A stretch of 64,000 nucleotides of DNA from Falsirhodobacter xinxiangensis (GTDB lineage Bacteria; Pseudomonadota; Alphaproteobacteria; Rhodobacterales; Rhodobacteraceae), in NCBI RefSeq assembly GCF_004959935.1, contig NZ_SMYN01000005.1:124001-188000 (forward strand), given 5' to 3'. Made by a program: the position numbers and the translations under genes. The notes below the pieces were generated by a model that was not told the DNA's origin, did no database searches, and saw only the letters and a list, made by a program, of their open reading frames with translations. Shown here in pieces: positions 23,872-33,002 of this stretch (position 1 is the stretch's first letter; every line of letters begins with the position of its first letter).

Positions 23872-24509
23872 GCCGCTTCGGCCAGAATGCGGACAGCCTC
23901 GCCGCGCGGGTCGGCCAGCGGGCTGCGATCCTCGCCCGGGTGGAAACGGGCGCGGGTGGCGGTGGGCATCGGCTGCGGCTGCGCGATCAACACGCGCGGG
24001 CCTGTGCGCTGCGTTTCCGCCTGCCAACTGCGGGCCAGCGCGATCTGCGCCGCCTTGGTCGCGCCATAGGCGGCGTGATACTGCGCCCCACCCTTGGGGT
24101 CGTCCAGAAACAGCGCGGTGCCGTTTCCGGCGCGGAGCAGCGGCTCCACCAGCGGGATCAGCATGCCGGTGGTGCGCACGTTCACCGCGACCGACTTGTC
24201 CCAGTCCTTCATGTCCAGATGGGCGGCGGGGGCAAGCGGGGCGGCGTGGATCGCCGCATGCGCCCAGAAGCCAAGCCCGCCCCAGCGGTCATGGATCGAC
24301 CGGCACAAATGCTTCATCGCGCCTTCGTCGGTCACGTCCATCGGGGCCAGCGTGGCACTGCCGCCGGCCGACTTGATGCGGTCGTCCAGTTCTTCCAGCC
24401 CACCCACGGTGCGGGCGACGGCCATGACGTGCCAGCCCTGCGCCGCCAGTTCCTCGGCCAGCGCGGCGCCAAGACCGCGCGAGGCGCCCGTGACCAGCGC
24501 GACCTTCAC
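23868..24509 (-). CDS. Short-chain dehydrogenase/reductase
   Basis: 213 residues, classical SDR: nucleotide site VALVTGASRGLGAALAEELAAQG at the N-terminus (TGxxxGxG), DVTDEGAMKHLC for the adenine pocket and the active-site YGATKAAQIALARS (YxxxK). The usual Ser/Asn positions are less clear (LFLDDPKGGAQYHAAYG), so activity should not be assumed. The start is GTG at 24509, overlapping the purF stop as GTGA; this is the only start that keeps the Rossmann motif and fits coupling. The substrate is unknown. Confidence 0.8.
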   Translation of the reverse strand: MKVALVTGASRGLGAALAEELAAQGWHVMAVARTVGGLEELDDRIKSAGGSATLAPMDVTDEGAMKHLCRSIHDRWGGLGFWAHAAIHAAPLAPAAHLDMKDWDKSVAVNVRTTGMLIPLVEPLLRAGNGTALFLDDPKGGAQYHAAYGATKAAQIALARSWQAETQRTGPRVLIAQPQPMPTATRARFHPGEDRSPLADPRGEAVRILAEAA

Positions 24510-25969
24510 TCGGCGGCCTGCTGCATCTCGAACCCTTCGGCCAGCTTGTCGGCAGGCGCGATGGGATATTGGCCCGAGAAGCAGGCGTCGCAATATTGCG
24601 GCGATTTCGGGTTGCGGCCCGCAGCCTCGCCCGCCGCGCGATACAGCCCGTCAAGGCTGATGAAGCGCAGTGAATCGACGCCGATCCAGTCGCGCATCTC
24701 GTCCTCGGACATGTTCGCGGCCAGCAGCTTGGAACGCTCCGGCGTATCGACGCCATAGAAGCAGGGCCAGGCGGTCGGCGGGGATGCGATGCGGAAGTGA
24801 ACTTCCGCTGCGCCCGCATCGAGGATCATGTCCTTGATCTTGCGGCTGGTCGTGCCGCGCACCACCGAATCGTCCACGAGGATGATCCGTTTGCCCTTCA
24901 CCAGCGCGCGGTTCACGTTCAGCTTCAGCCGCACACCCATGTTGCGGATCTGCTCGGTCGGCTCGATGAAGGTCCGGCCCATGTATTGGTTGCGGATGAT
25001 CCCCATTGCATAGGGGATGCCCGATTCCTGCGAAAAGCCGATCGCCGCCGGGGTGCCGCTGTCGGGCACGGGGCAGACGAGGTCGGCCTCGACCGGAGCC
25101 TCGCGCGCAAGCTCCACCCCGATCTGGCGGCGCGTCTCATAGACCGAACGCCCGCCGAGGATCGAATCCGGGCGCGAGAAATAAACATGTTCGAAAATGC
25201 AGAACCGCGAGGTTGCGGGCGCGAAGGGGCGCGACGAGGTGATCTTGCCGTCCTCGATCACGATCATCTCGCCCGGTTCGATCTCTCGGATGAACTCGGC
25301 ACCGATGATGTCCAGACCGCAGGTTTCCGACGACAGTGCGAAGCCTTCGCCGATCTTGCCAAGCACCAGCGGGCGCACGCCCAACGGGTCGCGCACGCCG
25401 ACCAGCTTGGTACGCGTCATGGCGATGACCGAGAACGCGCCTTCGACGCGGCGCAGCGCATCCTTCATCCGTTCGGGCACGGTGCGCTGGATCGAACGGG
25501 CCATCAGATGGATGATGCATTCCGAATCCGACGAGGACTGGAAGATCGACCCACGCTCGATCAACTCTTTGCGCAGTTGGGCCGCGTTCGTCAGGTTGCC
25601 GTTATGCGCGATGGCCGCGCCGCCCATCGAGAATTCGCCGAAGAAGGGCTGCACGTCGCGGATCGCGGTCGCGCCTTTGTGCCCTGCGGTCGAATAGCGG
25701 ACATGGCCGATGGCAAGGGGCCCCGGCAGCGTGTCCATCACCGACTGGTTGGTGAAGTTGTCGCGCACGTAGCCGAAACGGCGGGCCGAGTTGAACCCGT
25801 GCTCGGGGTGGTGGGAAACGATTCCGCCTGCCTCCTGGCCACGATGCTGCAAGGCGTGAAGGCCGAGCGCCACGAAATTCGCCGCATCGGCCACGCCGAT
25901 GACGCCGAAGACGCCGCACTCCTCCTTCAGCTTGTCATCGTCGAAGGGGTGGGAAAGGAATGGCCGCAT
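24506..25969 (-). CDS. purF: Amidophosphoribosyltransferase
   Basis: 487 residues. First committed step of purine synthesis: PRPP and glutamine give phosphoribosylamine. The N-terminal propeptide (about 11-16 residues) precedes the catalytic Cys in EECGVFGVIG, which becomes residue 1 after processing. The class II glutamine amidotransferase core (GHVRYSTAGHKG, AHNGNLTN) is followed by the phosphoribosyltransferase domain with its PRPP loop IILVDDSVVRGTTS. C-terminal cysteines in the PQYCDACFSGQYP block may ligate the Fe-S cluster seen in some PurF enzymes. The ATG at 25969 has GGAGCG upstream; a GTG at 26008 would add 13 residues. Confidence 0.97.
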   Translation of the reverse strand: MRPFLSHPFDDDKLKEECGVFGVIGVADAANFVALGLHALQHRGQEAGGIVSHHPEHGFNSARRFGYVRDNFTNQSVMDTLPGPLAIGHVRYSTAGHKGATAIRDVQPFFGEFSMGGAAIAHNGNLTNAAQLRKELIERGSIFQSSSDSECIIHLMARSIQRTVPERMKDALRRVEGAFSVIAMTRTKLVGVRDPLGVRPLVLGKIGEGFALSSETCGLDIIGAEFIREIEPGEMIVIEDGKITSSRPFAPATSRFCIFEHVYFSRPDSILGGRSVYETRRQIGVELAREAPVEADLVCPVPDSGTPAAIGFSQESGIPYAMGIIRNQYMGRTFIEPTEQIRNMGVRLKLNVNRALVKGKRIILVDDSVVRGTTSRKIKDMILDAGAAEVHFRIASPPTAWPCFYGVDTPERSKLLAANMSEDEMRDWIGVDSLRFISLDGLYRAAGEAAGRNPKSPQYCDACFSGQYPIAPADKLAEGFEMQQAAE

Positions 25970-26055
25970 AGACGCGCTCCGAATCCGGGTGGGGAGATTG
26001 CCCTCCACATAGTCGCTTGGGCGCGCGCTGTCACCCCGCCTTCATGAAATCGGGA

Positions 26056-26643
26056 TCAGTTCTGCGGCACCGGGGTCACGGGCGTCGCAGGTGCGGCGCA
26101 AACGCTGACAAGTTGTTCATAGCGCCCGACGATCCAGCCCGGCGCATCTTCCGGCACCTGTTCGTCGATATTGCCCTGAAAGCTGGCGAAAACCTTGGCC
26201 GTGCGCGAATTGTCCACCATCGCCACCGTCTGCGCCCCGACCGCCCGGTCATAGACCAGCAGCGCCACGGCCACGAGGATGATCCCCCGCGCCGCGCCGA
26301 AGATGAAGCCCAGCGCCTGATCGACGCCCGAAAGCGCCGTCTTCTGGATGACCGAGGAAAACAGCGGCGTGAACAGCGACATCAGCACGAGGCCGATGGC
26401 GAAGATCGCGGCAAAGGCGGCGATGATCGAAAGCTCGCAGCTGTCGCCGATGAAATCGCCCACGACCGGGATTTCCCGGATCAGCGGCTGCGCGCTGGCG
26501 GCGAACATGAAGGCCAGAACGGCGGCGCCGACCCAGCCGATGATCGCCATGATCTCGCGGATCAGGCCGCGCGAATAGGCGAGGATCGCGGACAGCACGA
26601 TGACGCCGGCGACGACCGCGTCGATGATGGTAAAGCCGTCCAT
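26056..26643 (-). CDS. cvpA: CvpA family inner-membrane protein
   Basis: 195 residues with four hydrophobic segments in the first ~135 (TIIDAVVAGVIVLSAILAYSRGL, IIGWVGAAVLAFMF, LSIIAAFAAIFAIGLVLMSLF, ALGFIFGAARGIILVAVALLVYDR) and a soluble C-terminal tail. SRGLIREIMAIIGW is the family signature. E. coli CvpA is linked to colicin V production and envelope stress; the biochemical role is unknown. It sits just before purF, the classic cvpA-purF order, and 9 bp after radA. Confidence 0.93.
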   Translation of the reverse strand: MDGFTIIDAVVAGVIVLSAILAYSRGLIREIMAIIGWVGAAVLAFMFAASAQPLIREIPVVGDFIGDSCELSIIAAFAAIFAIGLVLMSLFTPLFSSVIQKTALSGVDQALGFIFGAARGIILVAVALLVYDRAVGAQTVAMVDNSRTAKVFASFQGNIDEQVPEDAPGWIVGRYEQLVSVCAAPATPVTPVPQN

Positions 26644-26652
26644 GTCTATTCC

Positions 26653-28008
26653 TCAGCCAGCACCGAAAATTTCGCCCACGAACGCCGTCAGGTCTGGCAT
26701 TTGTCGGACGCGCATCCCTTCGGCCGACCCAAGTTTGGACCGGCTGGGCGCAATCGCCTGTGTGAAACCAAGTTTCGCGGCTTCTTTCAACCTGTTTTCG
26801 GTTTGCGACACCGGGCGCAGGGCGCCGGACAGGCTGATTTCACCGAAAAGCACCATTTCCGGCGGGATCGCGACATCCTCGCGCGCCGACAGAAGCGCGG
26901 CGGCGACGGCAAGATCGGCAGCCGGTTCGTTCACGCGCATCCCGCCTGCAACGTTCAGGAATACGTCCAGCCCGGCAAAGGGGATCGCGCAGCGCGCCTC
27001 CAGCACCGCAAGGATTGTCGAAAGCCGCCCCGAATCCAGCCCCACCACCGTGCGGCGGGGTGTGCCCAAGGGCGACGGGGCGACCAGCGCCTGAATCTCG
27101 GTCAGCACCGGGCGCGTTCCCTCGATCCCGGCGAACACCGCCGATCCGGGTGCGGGCTTGTCGCGGTCCGACAGGAACAGCGCCGAGGGGTTCGCGACCT
27201 GCTGCAACCCGTCGCCCGTCATCTCGAACACGCCGATCTCGTCCGCGGGGCCGAAGCGGTTCTTCACCGCGCGCAGGATGCGGAACTGGTGGCCGCGCTC
27301 GCCCTCGAAATAGAGCACCGTATCGACCATGTGTTCGACGACGCGAGGCCCGGCGATGTTGCCCTCTTTGGTGACATGGCCGACGATGATGATCGCGACG
27401 CCGCGTTTCTTGGCGAAGTTCACAAGCTCGTGCGCCGCGGCGCGGACCTGGGAAACGGACCCCGGCGCGCTTTCGACATTGTCCAGCCACATGGTCTGGA
27501 TCGAATCGATGATCGCCAGCGCCGGCCGTTCCTTGTCCAGCGTGGTCAGGATGTCGCGCAGGTTCGTCTCGGCCCCCAAGGCCACGGGCGCATCGGTCAG
27601 GCCAAGCCGCTGCGCGCGCATCCGCACCTGCGCGGCCGCTTCCTCGCCCGAGATATAGAGGCATTTCAGCCCCGTCCGCGCGAAGCTGGCGGCGGCTTGC
27701 AGCAGCAGCGTCGATTTCCCGATTCCCGGATCGCCGCCCACCAGAATCGCCGATGCCGGAACCAGACCGCCGCCCAGCACCCGGTCCAGTTCGTCCATGC
27801 CCGAAGGCGCGCGGGGCGGGGGGGCTTCCTGCGTCGCAAGGTCGGTCAGCTCGATCCCCTTGCCGCGCGCGCCCAAGGCTTTGGGTCCGGCGGTCAGGGG
27901 CGATTCCTCGACGATGGAGTTCCATGCGCCACAGGCATCGCACTTTCCGGCCCATTTGCGATGAACCGCGCCGCAGGCCGTGCAGGTGAAGGACGGCCCC
28001 TTGGCCAT
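26653..28008 (-). CDS. radA: DNA repair protein RadA
   Basis: 451 residues. RadA is a RecA-like helicase that promotes branch migration in recombinational repair. Four parts are visible: an N-terminal zinc finger (Cys9, Cys12, Cys23, Cys26), the ATPase core with Walker A GGDPGIGKST, the RadA-specific KNRFG motif in VKNRFGPADEIGVFEM, and a C-terminal Lon-like domain (VNEPAADLAVAAALLSAREDVAIP). The start overlaps the mlaF stop by one base (TGATG). Confidence 0.97.
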   Translation of the reverse strand: MAKGPSFTCTACGAVHRKWAGKCDACGAWNSIVEESPLTAGPKALGARGKGIELTDLATQEAPPPRAPSGMDELDRVLGGGLVPASAILVGGDPGIGKSTLLLQAAASFARTGLKCLYISGEEAAAQVRMRAQRLGLTDAPVALGAETNLRDILTTLDKERPALAIIDSIQTMWLDNVESAPGSVSQVRAAAHELVNFAKKRGVAIIIVGHVTKEGNIAGPRVVEHMVDTVLYFEGERGHQFRILRAVKNRFGPADEIGVFEMTGDGLQQVANPSALFLSDRDKPAPGSAVFAGIEGTRPVLTEIQALVAPSPLGTPRRTVVGLDSGRLSTILAVLEARCAIPFAGLDVFLNVAGGMRVNEPAADLAVAAALLSAREDVAIPPEMVLFGEISLSGALRPVSQTENRLKEAAKLGFTQAIAPSRSKLGSAEGMRVRQMPDLTAFVGEIFGAG

Positions 28009-28754
28009 CAGCGCACGCTTTCGATCGGACCCGTCGCGCGACCGTGGATGAACTGCTGGACATAGGGATCGTCCGTCGCGTCCAACTCCGACACCGGGCC
28101 GGTCCAGCGGATCTTGCCGCCGTGAAGCATCGCCACGTTGTCGGCGATGGCCCGGACCGAGGTCATGTCATGCGTGATCGTCATCGCGGTTGCGCCCATC
28201 TCGGTCACGATCTCGCGGATCAGGTCGTTGATGACGCCAGACATGATCGGATCGAGGCCGGTGGTCGGCTCGTCGAAGAAGATGATCTCGGGTTCGGCCG
28301 CAATCGCGCGGGCCAGGCCGACGCGCTTTTGCATCCCACCCGACAATTCCGCCGGAAATTGATCGGCGGTTTCGGGTTTCAGACCGACGCGACGCAGCTT
28401 TTCGATGGCGATCTCGCGCGCCTGCGGTTTGGGCAGTTTCCGCTCGCCGCGCAGCAGACGGAAGGCAACGTTTTCCCACACCTTCAGCGAATCGAACAGT
28501 GCGCCACCCTGGAACAGCATCCCGAAGCGCGCGAGGAAGGCATCGCGGTCGCCCGTCGTCACGTCCTGCCCGTCCAGCGTGATCGTGCCGCTGTCGGGGC
28601 GCACCAGACCCAGCACCGATTTGAGCAGCACCGATTTGCCGGTGCCGGACCCGCCGATGATGACCATCGACGTCGCTTTGGGAATCACCAGATCGACGCC
28701 CTGAAGGACGCGGTTCGATCCGAATTTCTTGTGAACGTTGGAAAGCTCGATCAT
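28008..28754 (-). CDS. mlaF: ABC transporter ATPase, MlaF type
   Basis: 248 residues. It powers the MlaFE-type lipid transporter that moves phospholipids between outer and inner membrane. Walker A GGSGTGKS (34-41), a Q-loop in FQGGALFDSL, the signature LSGGMQKRVGLARA and Walker B IIFFDEPTTGLDP are intact; the FDSLKVWENVAFRL stretch is characteristic of MlaF. It is translationally coupled to mlaE (ATGA overlap) and to radA. No mlaD, mlaC or mlaB gene lies nearby, so the periplasmic MCE protein must be elsewhere. Confidence 0.93.
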   Translation of the reverse strand: MIELSNVHKKFGSNRVLQGVDLVIPKATSMVIIGGSGTGKSVLLKSVLGLVRPDSGTITLDGQDVTTGDRDAFLARFGMLFQGGALFDSLKVWENVAFRLLRGERKLPKPQAREIAIEKLRRVGLKPETADQFPAELSGGMQKRVGLARAIAAEPEIIFFDEPTTGLDPIMSGVINDLIREIVTEMGATAMTITHDMTSVRAIADNVAMLHGGKIRWTGPVSELDATDDPYVQQFIHGRATGPIESVR

Positions 28755-29533
28755 GAGGTGAAGAACACCCGTGTCAGCAGGAAGTTGGCCGCAAGGATCA
28801 GCACCGAGGCCGCGACCACCGCCGATTTCGTCGCAGCGCCGACGCCCTGCGCGCCGCGCCCCGAGTTCATGCCGTGGAACACGCCCATCAGCGCGATGAT
28901 GAAACCGAAGGCCGCACCCTTCACCAGACCCGAGGCCACGTCCCAGAACTCAAGGAAGTTGACCGTGTTCTGCAGATAGGCGGCAGAGTTGAAGCCAAGC
29001 TGGTTCACCCCCACCAGCCAGCCGCCCGCGATGCCGATGGAATCGCCCACCGCCACAAGGATCGGCATGACCAGCACCGCCGCCACGACGCGCGGCACGG
29101 CCAGATATTTCAGCGGGTTGGTCGAAAGCGTGACCAGCGCGTCGATCTGTTCGGTCACCTTCATCGTGCCGATTTCGGCGGCGATCGACGATGTGACCCG
29201 CGCCGCGACCATCAGCCCGCCCAGCACCGGGCCCAGTTCGCGCACCATGCCGATGGCGGTGATCGACGGCACCGCAGCCTCGGCCCCATAACGCGCGCCG
29301 CCGGCATAGATCTGCAGCGCCAGCGCGCCGCCGGTGAACAGCGCGGTCATGCCGACGACCGGAAGGCTGAACCAGCCGATCTGCATCAAGGCCGACAGAA
29401 ACTCGCGCGGATAGAAGGGCGGGCGGAAGATATGCCCGACCACCTGCACCGCAAAGATCGCGATCCGCCCCAGCGAGGCCAGAAGCGACAGCGTCGCGCG
29501 CCCGATGGAGGCGACGGGGGACAGAACGCTCAT
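28751..29533 (-). CDS. mlaE: ABC transporter permease, MlaE type
   Basis: 260 residues with five to six membrane spans. MlaE-family signatures: [68 protein letters not shown], the strongly conserved EGTM..EQIDAL block of the family (here [14 protein letters not shown]). It forms the membrane channel partner of MlaF for phospholipid transport. Start and stop both overlap neighbours by four bases (alr upstream, mlaF downstream). Confidence 0.93.
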   Translation of the reverse strand: MSVLSPVASIGRATLSLLASLGRIAIFAVQVVGHIFRPPFYPREFLSALMQIGWFSLPVVGMTALFTGGALALQIYAGGARYGAEAAVPSITAIGMVRELGPVLGGLMVAARVTSSIAAEIGTMKVTEQIDALVTLSTNPLKYLAVPRVVAAVLVMPILVAVGDSIGIAGGWLVGVNQLGFNSAAYLQNTVNFLEFWDVASGLVKGAAFGFIIALMGVFHGMNSGRGAQGVGAATKSAVVAASVLILAANFLLTRVFFTS

Positions 29534-30579
29534 GAGCCCGTTCCCGCGTAAAGCCGCTGGTAGCGGTTGCCGAGCGAGGTGAGGATCTCGTATCCGATGG
29601 TGCCTGCGGCATCGGCCAGATCATCCGCACTTTGATGCGGGCCGATCAGGTCCAGCCGATCCGGCATGTGATCCAGATGCGAGATGTCCACGGTGATCAG
29701 GTCCATCGACACGCGCCCGATGATCGGGCAGGGCGTGTTCCCGGCCCACAGCGCGCAGTTGTTCGACAGCGCGCGATGGATGCCGTCGGCATAGCCCGCG
29801 GCGACGGTCGCAACGAAGCACGGCCCCTCGGCCCGCCATGTCGCCGAATAGCCCACGACCTCGTCCGCCGCGACTTCGCGCACCTGGATCACCGGCAGCG
29901 ACAGGACCAGAGGCGGCGTGCCAGCGTCATAGGGGCGGGCGGCGTAAAGGCCGATCCCCGGGCGGGTCAGATCGAAATGGAACCGCTCGCCCAGCAGAAT
30001 GCCGCCAGTGGCCGACAGCGATCGCGGAACGCCGCAGCCGTCGGTCATGGCATGGAATTCGGCAAGCTGTGCCTCGTTCATCGGGTGGTCCGGCTCGTCC
30101 GCGCAGGCAAGGTGGGACATGATGATTTCCGGCCCCGCATCCAGCAGCAAGGACGCGACGGCCTGCCATTCCGGCATCTCCATCCCCAGACGGTTCATGC
30201 CGGTGTCCAGCTGAATGCCGAAGGAATGGCCCGGAAGCACCTCCAGATGCCGCGTGACCTGGTCGATGGAATTGAGCATCGGCGTCAGGTCCAACTCGCG
30301 GATCATGTCGGCATCGCCCGCCATGTGGCCGGAGAAGACGTTGATCTGCGGGCCGGGGCCAAGCGCGCCGCGCACGGCGGCGGCCTCCTCGGCCACTGCG
30401 ACGAAGAAGCGCCGCGCCCCCGCTTGCGCCAGCGCCCGCGAGATGCGCCCCGCGCCGGTGCCATAGGCATCCGCCTTCACGACGGCGCCCGTCTGGGTGC
30501 CGGGGGCGGACATGCGGTCCAAGGCGCGCCAGTTGGCGGCGATGGCGTCAAGGTCGATGGTAAGGGTCGCGGTTGCCAT
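29530..30579 (-). CDS. alr: Alanine racemase
   Basis: 349 residues. PLP enzyme giving D-alanine for peptidoglycan. The Schiff-base lysine is Lys35 in [14 protein letters not shown]; the second-domain catalytic Tyr lies in [15 protein letters not shown], and the C-terminal [17 protein letters not shown] matches the family. I chose the ATG at 30579; an upstream in-frame ATG (30594) lacks similarity. It appears to be the first gene of the alr-mlaE-mlaF-radA-cvpA-purF series, with a candidate promoter just upstream. Confidence 0.96.
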   Translation of the reverse strand: MATATLTIDLDAIAANWRALDRMSAPGTQTGAVVKADAYGTGAGRISRALAQAGARRFFVAVAEEAAAVRGALGPGPQINVFSGHMAGDADMIRELDLTPMLNSIDQVTRHLEVLPGHSFGIQLDTGMNRLGMEMPEWQAVASLLLDAGPEIIMSHLACADEPDHPMNEAQLAEFHAMTDGCGVPRSLSATGGILLGERFHFDLTRPGIGLYAARPYDAGTPPLVLSLPVIQVREVAADEVVGYSATWRAEGPCFVATVAAGYADGIHRALSNNCALWAGNTPCPIIGRVSMDLITVDISHLDHMPDRLDLIGPHQSADDLADAAGTIGYEILTSLGNRYQRLYAGTGS

Positions 30580-30586
30580 GGGCCCG

Positions 30587-30615
30587 TGTTTCAAAGGTCA
30601 GCGAAGCAAGGTCAA
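30587..30615 (-). promoter_or_regulatory. Candidate promoter of the alr operon
   Basis: Minus strand: TTGACC (30610-30615), 17 bp, GAAACA (30587-30592), ending 7 bp before the alr ATG. If used, the transcript would be almost leaderless, so the match should be treated with care. Confidence 0.35.
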
Positions 30616-30625
30616 GCGGAAAGGC

Positions 30626-32866
30626 TCAATCCGGGTGATCGGCAAGCCATGACATGACCGCCGGGCGCACCGTGTCCGAGGTGCGCATCGCCTCGTCGAT
30701 GACGGCGCGAACCTCGGTCAGATCGACGCGGCGCAGCAGCGCCTTGACCGGCCCGATGGAGGCGGGGCGCATCGACAGCGTGCGGATTCCCATTGCGGCA
30801 AAGCACAGCGCCTCGACCGGGCGGCCGGCATCTTCGCCGCAGAAGGACAGGGCGGTGTCGGTCGCTTCGCACCGCGCGACGATCTTGCCGATGAAGGTCA
30901 GGAAGCTGACCGATAGCGTGTCGTAGCGGCGGCGGACGCGCTCGTTCTCCCGGTCGGCGGCGAAGAAGAACTGCTTCAGGTCGTTCCCGCCGATCGAGAT
31001 GAAATCGACCCCGCGGAAGAACCGATCCGGCGCAAAGGCCAGCGCCGGGGTTTCCAGCATCGCGCCGATCTTCACGCCGGTAGGGATGGGATGGCCAAGA
31101 CCGGATTCGCGTTCCAGCTCCCGCTCCAGCGATTCGCGGGCGATGGCGAATTCGCTGCCCTCGGCGATGAAGGGGAACATGACGGCCATGTCGCGCCCCG
31201 CATGGGCGCGGATCAGCGCCTGAAGCTGCATCCGCAGCACGCCCGGCTTGTCGAGGCCCACGCGGATCGCGCGCCAGCCCATCGCCGGATTCGGTTCATC
31301 CTGCGGCTTCATATAGGGCAGGACCTTGTCCGACCCGATGTCCAGCGTGCGGAAGGTGACCGCCTTGCCCTTGGCAGCATCCAGAACGCGGGCATAGAGC
31401 CGCGCCAATTCGCCGCGCTTGGGCATCTGGTTGCGGATCAGGAACTGCAACTCGGTGCGGAACAGGCCCACGCCCTCGGCCCCGGAATGGGCGAGCGAGG
31501 GCAGGTCGGCCATCAGCCCCGCATTCATGTGCAGCGCCGTCACCTGCCCGCATTTCGATTGCGCCGGAAGGTTGCGCAGCGAGGCATAGCGTTCCTGCGC
31601 CTGTGCCTGCATCGCAATCTTGTCGCGGAAGGCGCGGGCGACGTTTTCCTCGGGGCGCAGGTGGACGATGCCCTGATCGCCGTCCACAAGGATCGGATCG
31701 CCGTTCAGCGCCTCGGCGGTTATGCGTTCGGCATGGATGACCAGCGGGATCGCCAGCGCGCGGGCGACGATGGCCGCATGGCTGCCGACCGAGCCTTCCT
31801 CCAGCACGATGCCCTTCAGCTTGCGGCCATAGTCCAGAAGCTCCGCCGGGCCGATGTTGCGCGCGACCAGCACCGGATCGGTGGGCATCTCGGCCCCCGT
31901 ATCCTTGCCTTGTCCGGTCAGGATGCGCAGCAGGCGGTTCGCCAGATCGTCCAGATCGTGCAGCCGGTCGCGCAGATAGGCGTCCGGCACCTGTTCCATC
32001 CGCGCCCGCGCCGCCGACTGTTCCTTCTGCACCGCAGCCTCGGCCGACAGGCCAAGCGAGATGTCTTCCTCCATCCGCTTCAGCCAGCCGCGCGAATGCG
32101 CGAACATGCGATAGGCTTCCAGAACCTGCTTCTGTTCCTTGTCGAGCGAGGCCGCAGACAGAAGATCGTCCACCGACACGCGCAGACGGCCCACCGCCTC
32201 GCGGATGCGTTCGATCTCGGTCAGCGGATCGTCGGCGACGGGGTTGGTCACGACGACGCGCGGCTCGTGCAGCCAGACATGCCCTTCGGCTGCGCCTTCC
32301 TGCCCTGTGCCGCCGCGGAACATGACCGGGTGACGATGCGTGTTGGCCAAGGTGTCGCCCTCGCCATTGAACGCGCCCAGTTCGGCCATTTCGGCCAGAA
32401 CCATCGCGACGACTTCCAGCGCGTCGATCTCGTCTTCGGAATAGATGCGGGCGTTCTTGGACTGCACGACCAGCACGCCCAGCTTTTCACCGACCCGCTG
32501 GATAGGCACGCCAAGAAAGGACGAATAGGCTTCCTCGCCCGTCTCGGGCATATAGCGGAAACCGGGCTGGGATGGCGCGTCGCTGGTGTTCAGCGGCTTG
32601 CCCGCGCGGGCGACGCGGCCCACCAGACCCTCGCCCAGTTTCAGGCGGGTCTTGTGCACGGATTCGGGCTTCAGCCCTTCGGACGCATAAAGCTCCAGCG
32701 TTTCGGCGTCACGGAACAGATAGATCGAGCAGACCTCGGACCCCATGGAATCCGCGATCAGATGCGTGATGCGGTTCAGCCTGTCCTGACCCTGACCGGG
32801 AAGCGCAAGGCTGTCGCGCAGCCGCCGAAGCAGCTTGCGACTGTCGCTGTCCGTCCGTTCCGCCAT
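30626..32866 (-). CDS. ptsP: Phosphoenolpyruvate-protein phosphotransferase PtsP (EI-Ntr)
   Basis: 746 residues, the length of EI-Ntr. It passes phosphate from PEP to NPr in the nitrogen-related PTS, a regulatory chain rather than a sugar uptake system. The N-terminal GAF domain (about 1-170, IADSMGSEVCSIYLFRDAETLELYASEGL) distinguishes PtsP from ordinary EI. The phosphoryl His lies in EGSVGSHAAIVARALAIPLVI. The PEP-binding barrel has GVGLFRTELQFL, the catalytic region MLETPALAF, SIGGNDLKQFFFA and SFCGEDAGRP with the Cys. It follows lysC on the same strand with 136 bp between, containing a candidate promoter. Confidence 0.96.
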   Translation of the reverse strand: MAERTDSDSRKLLRRLRDSLALPGQGQDRLNRITHLIADSMGSEVCSIYLFRDAETLELYASEGLKPESVHKTRLKLGEGLVGRVARAGKPLNTSDAPSQPGFRYMPETGEEAYSSFLGVPIQRVGEKLGVLVVQSKNARIYSEDEIDALEVVAMVLAEMAELGAFNGEGDTLANTHRHPVMFRGGTGQEGAAEGHVWLHEPRVVVTNPVADDPLTEIERIREAVGRLRVSVDDLLSAASLDKEQKQVLEAYRMFAHSRGWLKRMEEDISLGLSAEAAVQKEQSAARARMEQVPDAYLRDRLHDLDDLANRLLRILTGQGKDTGAEMPTDPVLVARNIGPAELLDYGRKLKGIVLEEGSVGSHAAIVARALAIPLVIHAERITAEALNGDPILVDGDQGIVHLRPEENVARAFRDKIAMQAQAQERYASLRNLPAQSKCGQVTALHMNAGLMADLPSLAHSGAEGVGLFRTELQFLIRNQMPKRGELARLYARVLDAAKGKAVTFRTLDIGSDKVLPYMKPQDEPNPAMGWRAIRVGLDKPGVLRMQLQALIRAHAGRDMAVMFPFIAEGSEFAIARESLERELERESGLGHPIPTGVKIGAMLETPALAFAPDRFFRGVDFISIGGNDLKQFFFAADRENERVRRRYDTLSVSFLTFIGKIVARCEATDTALSFCGEDAGRPVEALCFAAMGIRTLSMRPASIGPVKALLRRVDLTEVRAVIDEAMRTSDTVRPAVMSWLADHPD

Positions 32867-32908
32867 CAGGCCCCCCAGATGCTTGATCGTGACGCGTCAT
32901 GTCGTCGC

Positions 32909-32937
32909 ATTGTCCCGCCTGCCTGCGATGCGCGCAA
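32909..32937 (-). promoter_or_regulatory. Candidate promoter of ptsP
   Basis: Minus strand: TTGCGC (32932-32937), a 17-bp spacer and GACAAT (32909-32914; 4 of 6 matches), about 40 nt before the ptsP ATG. The -35 hexamer and spacing equal those of the tRNA-Glu promoter at 19452-19480. Confidence 0.45.
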
Positions 32938-33002
32938 GGGGGCATGACCGCGGCGGACCTTGGCCGATCCGGTGGGCCGGATCAACCTAGGATTGCTGAA
33001 AC

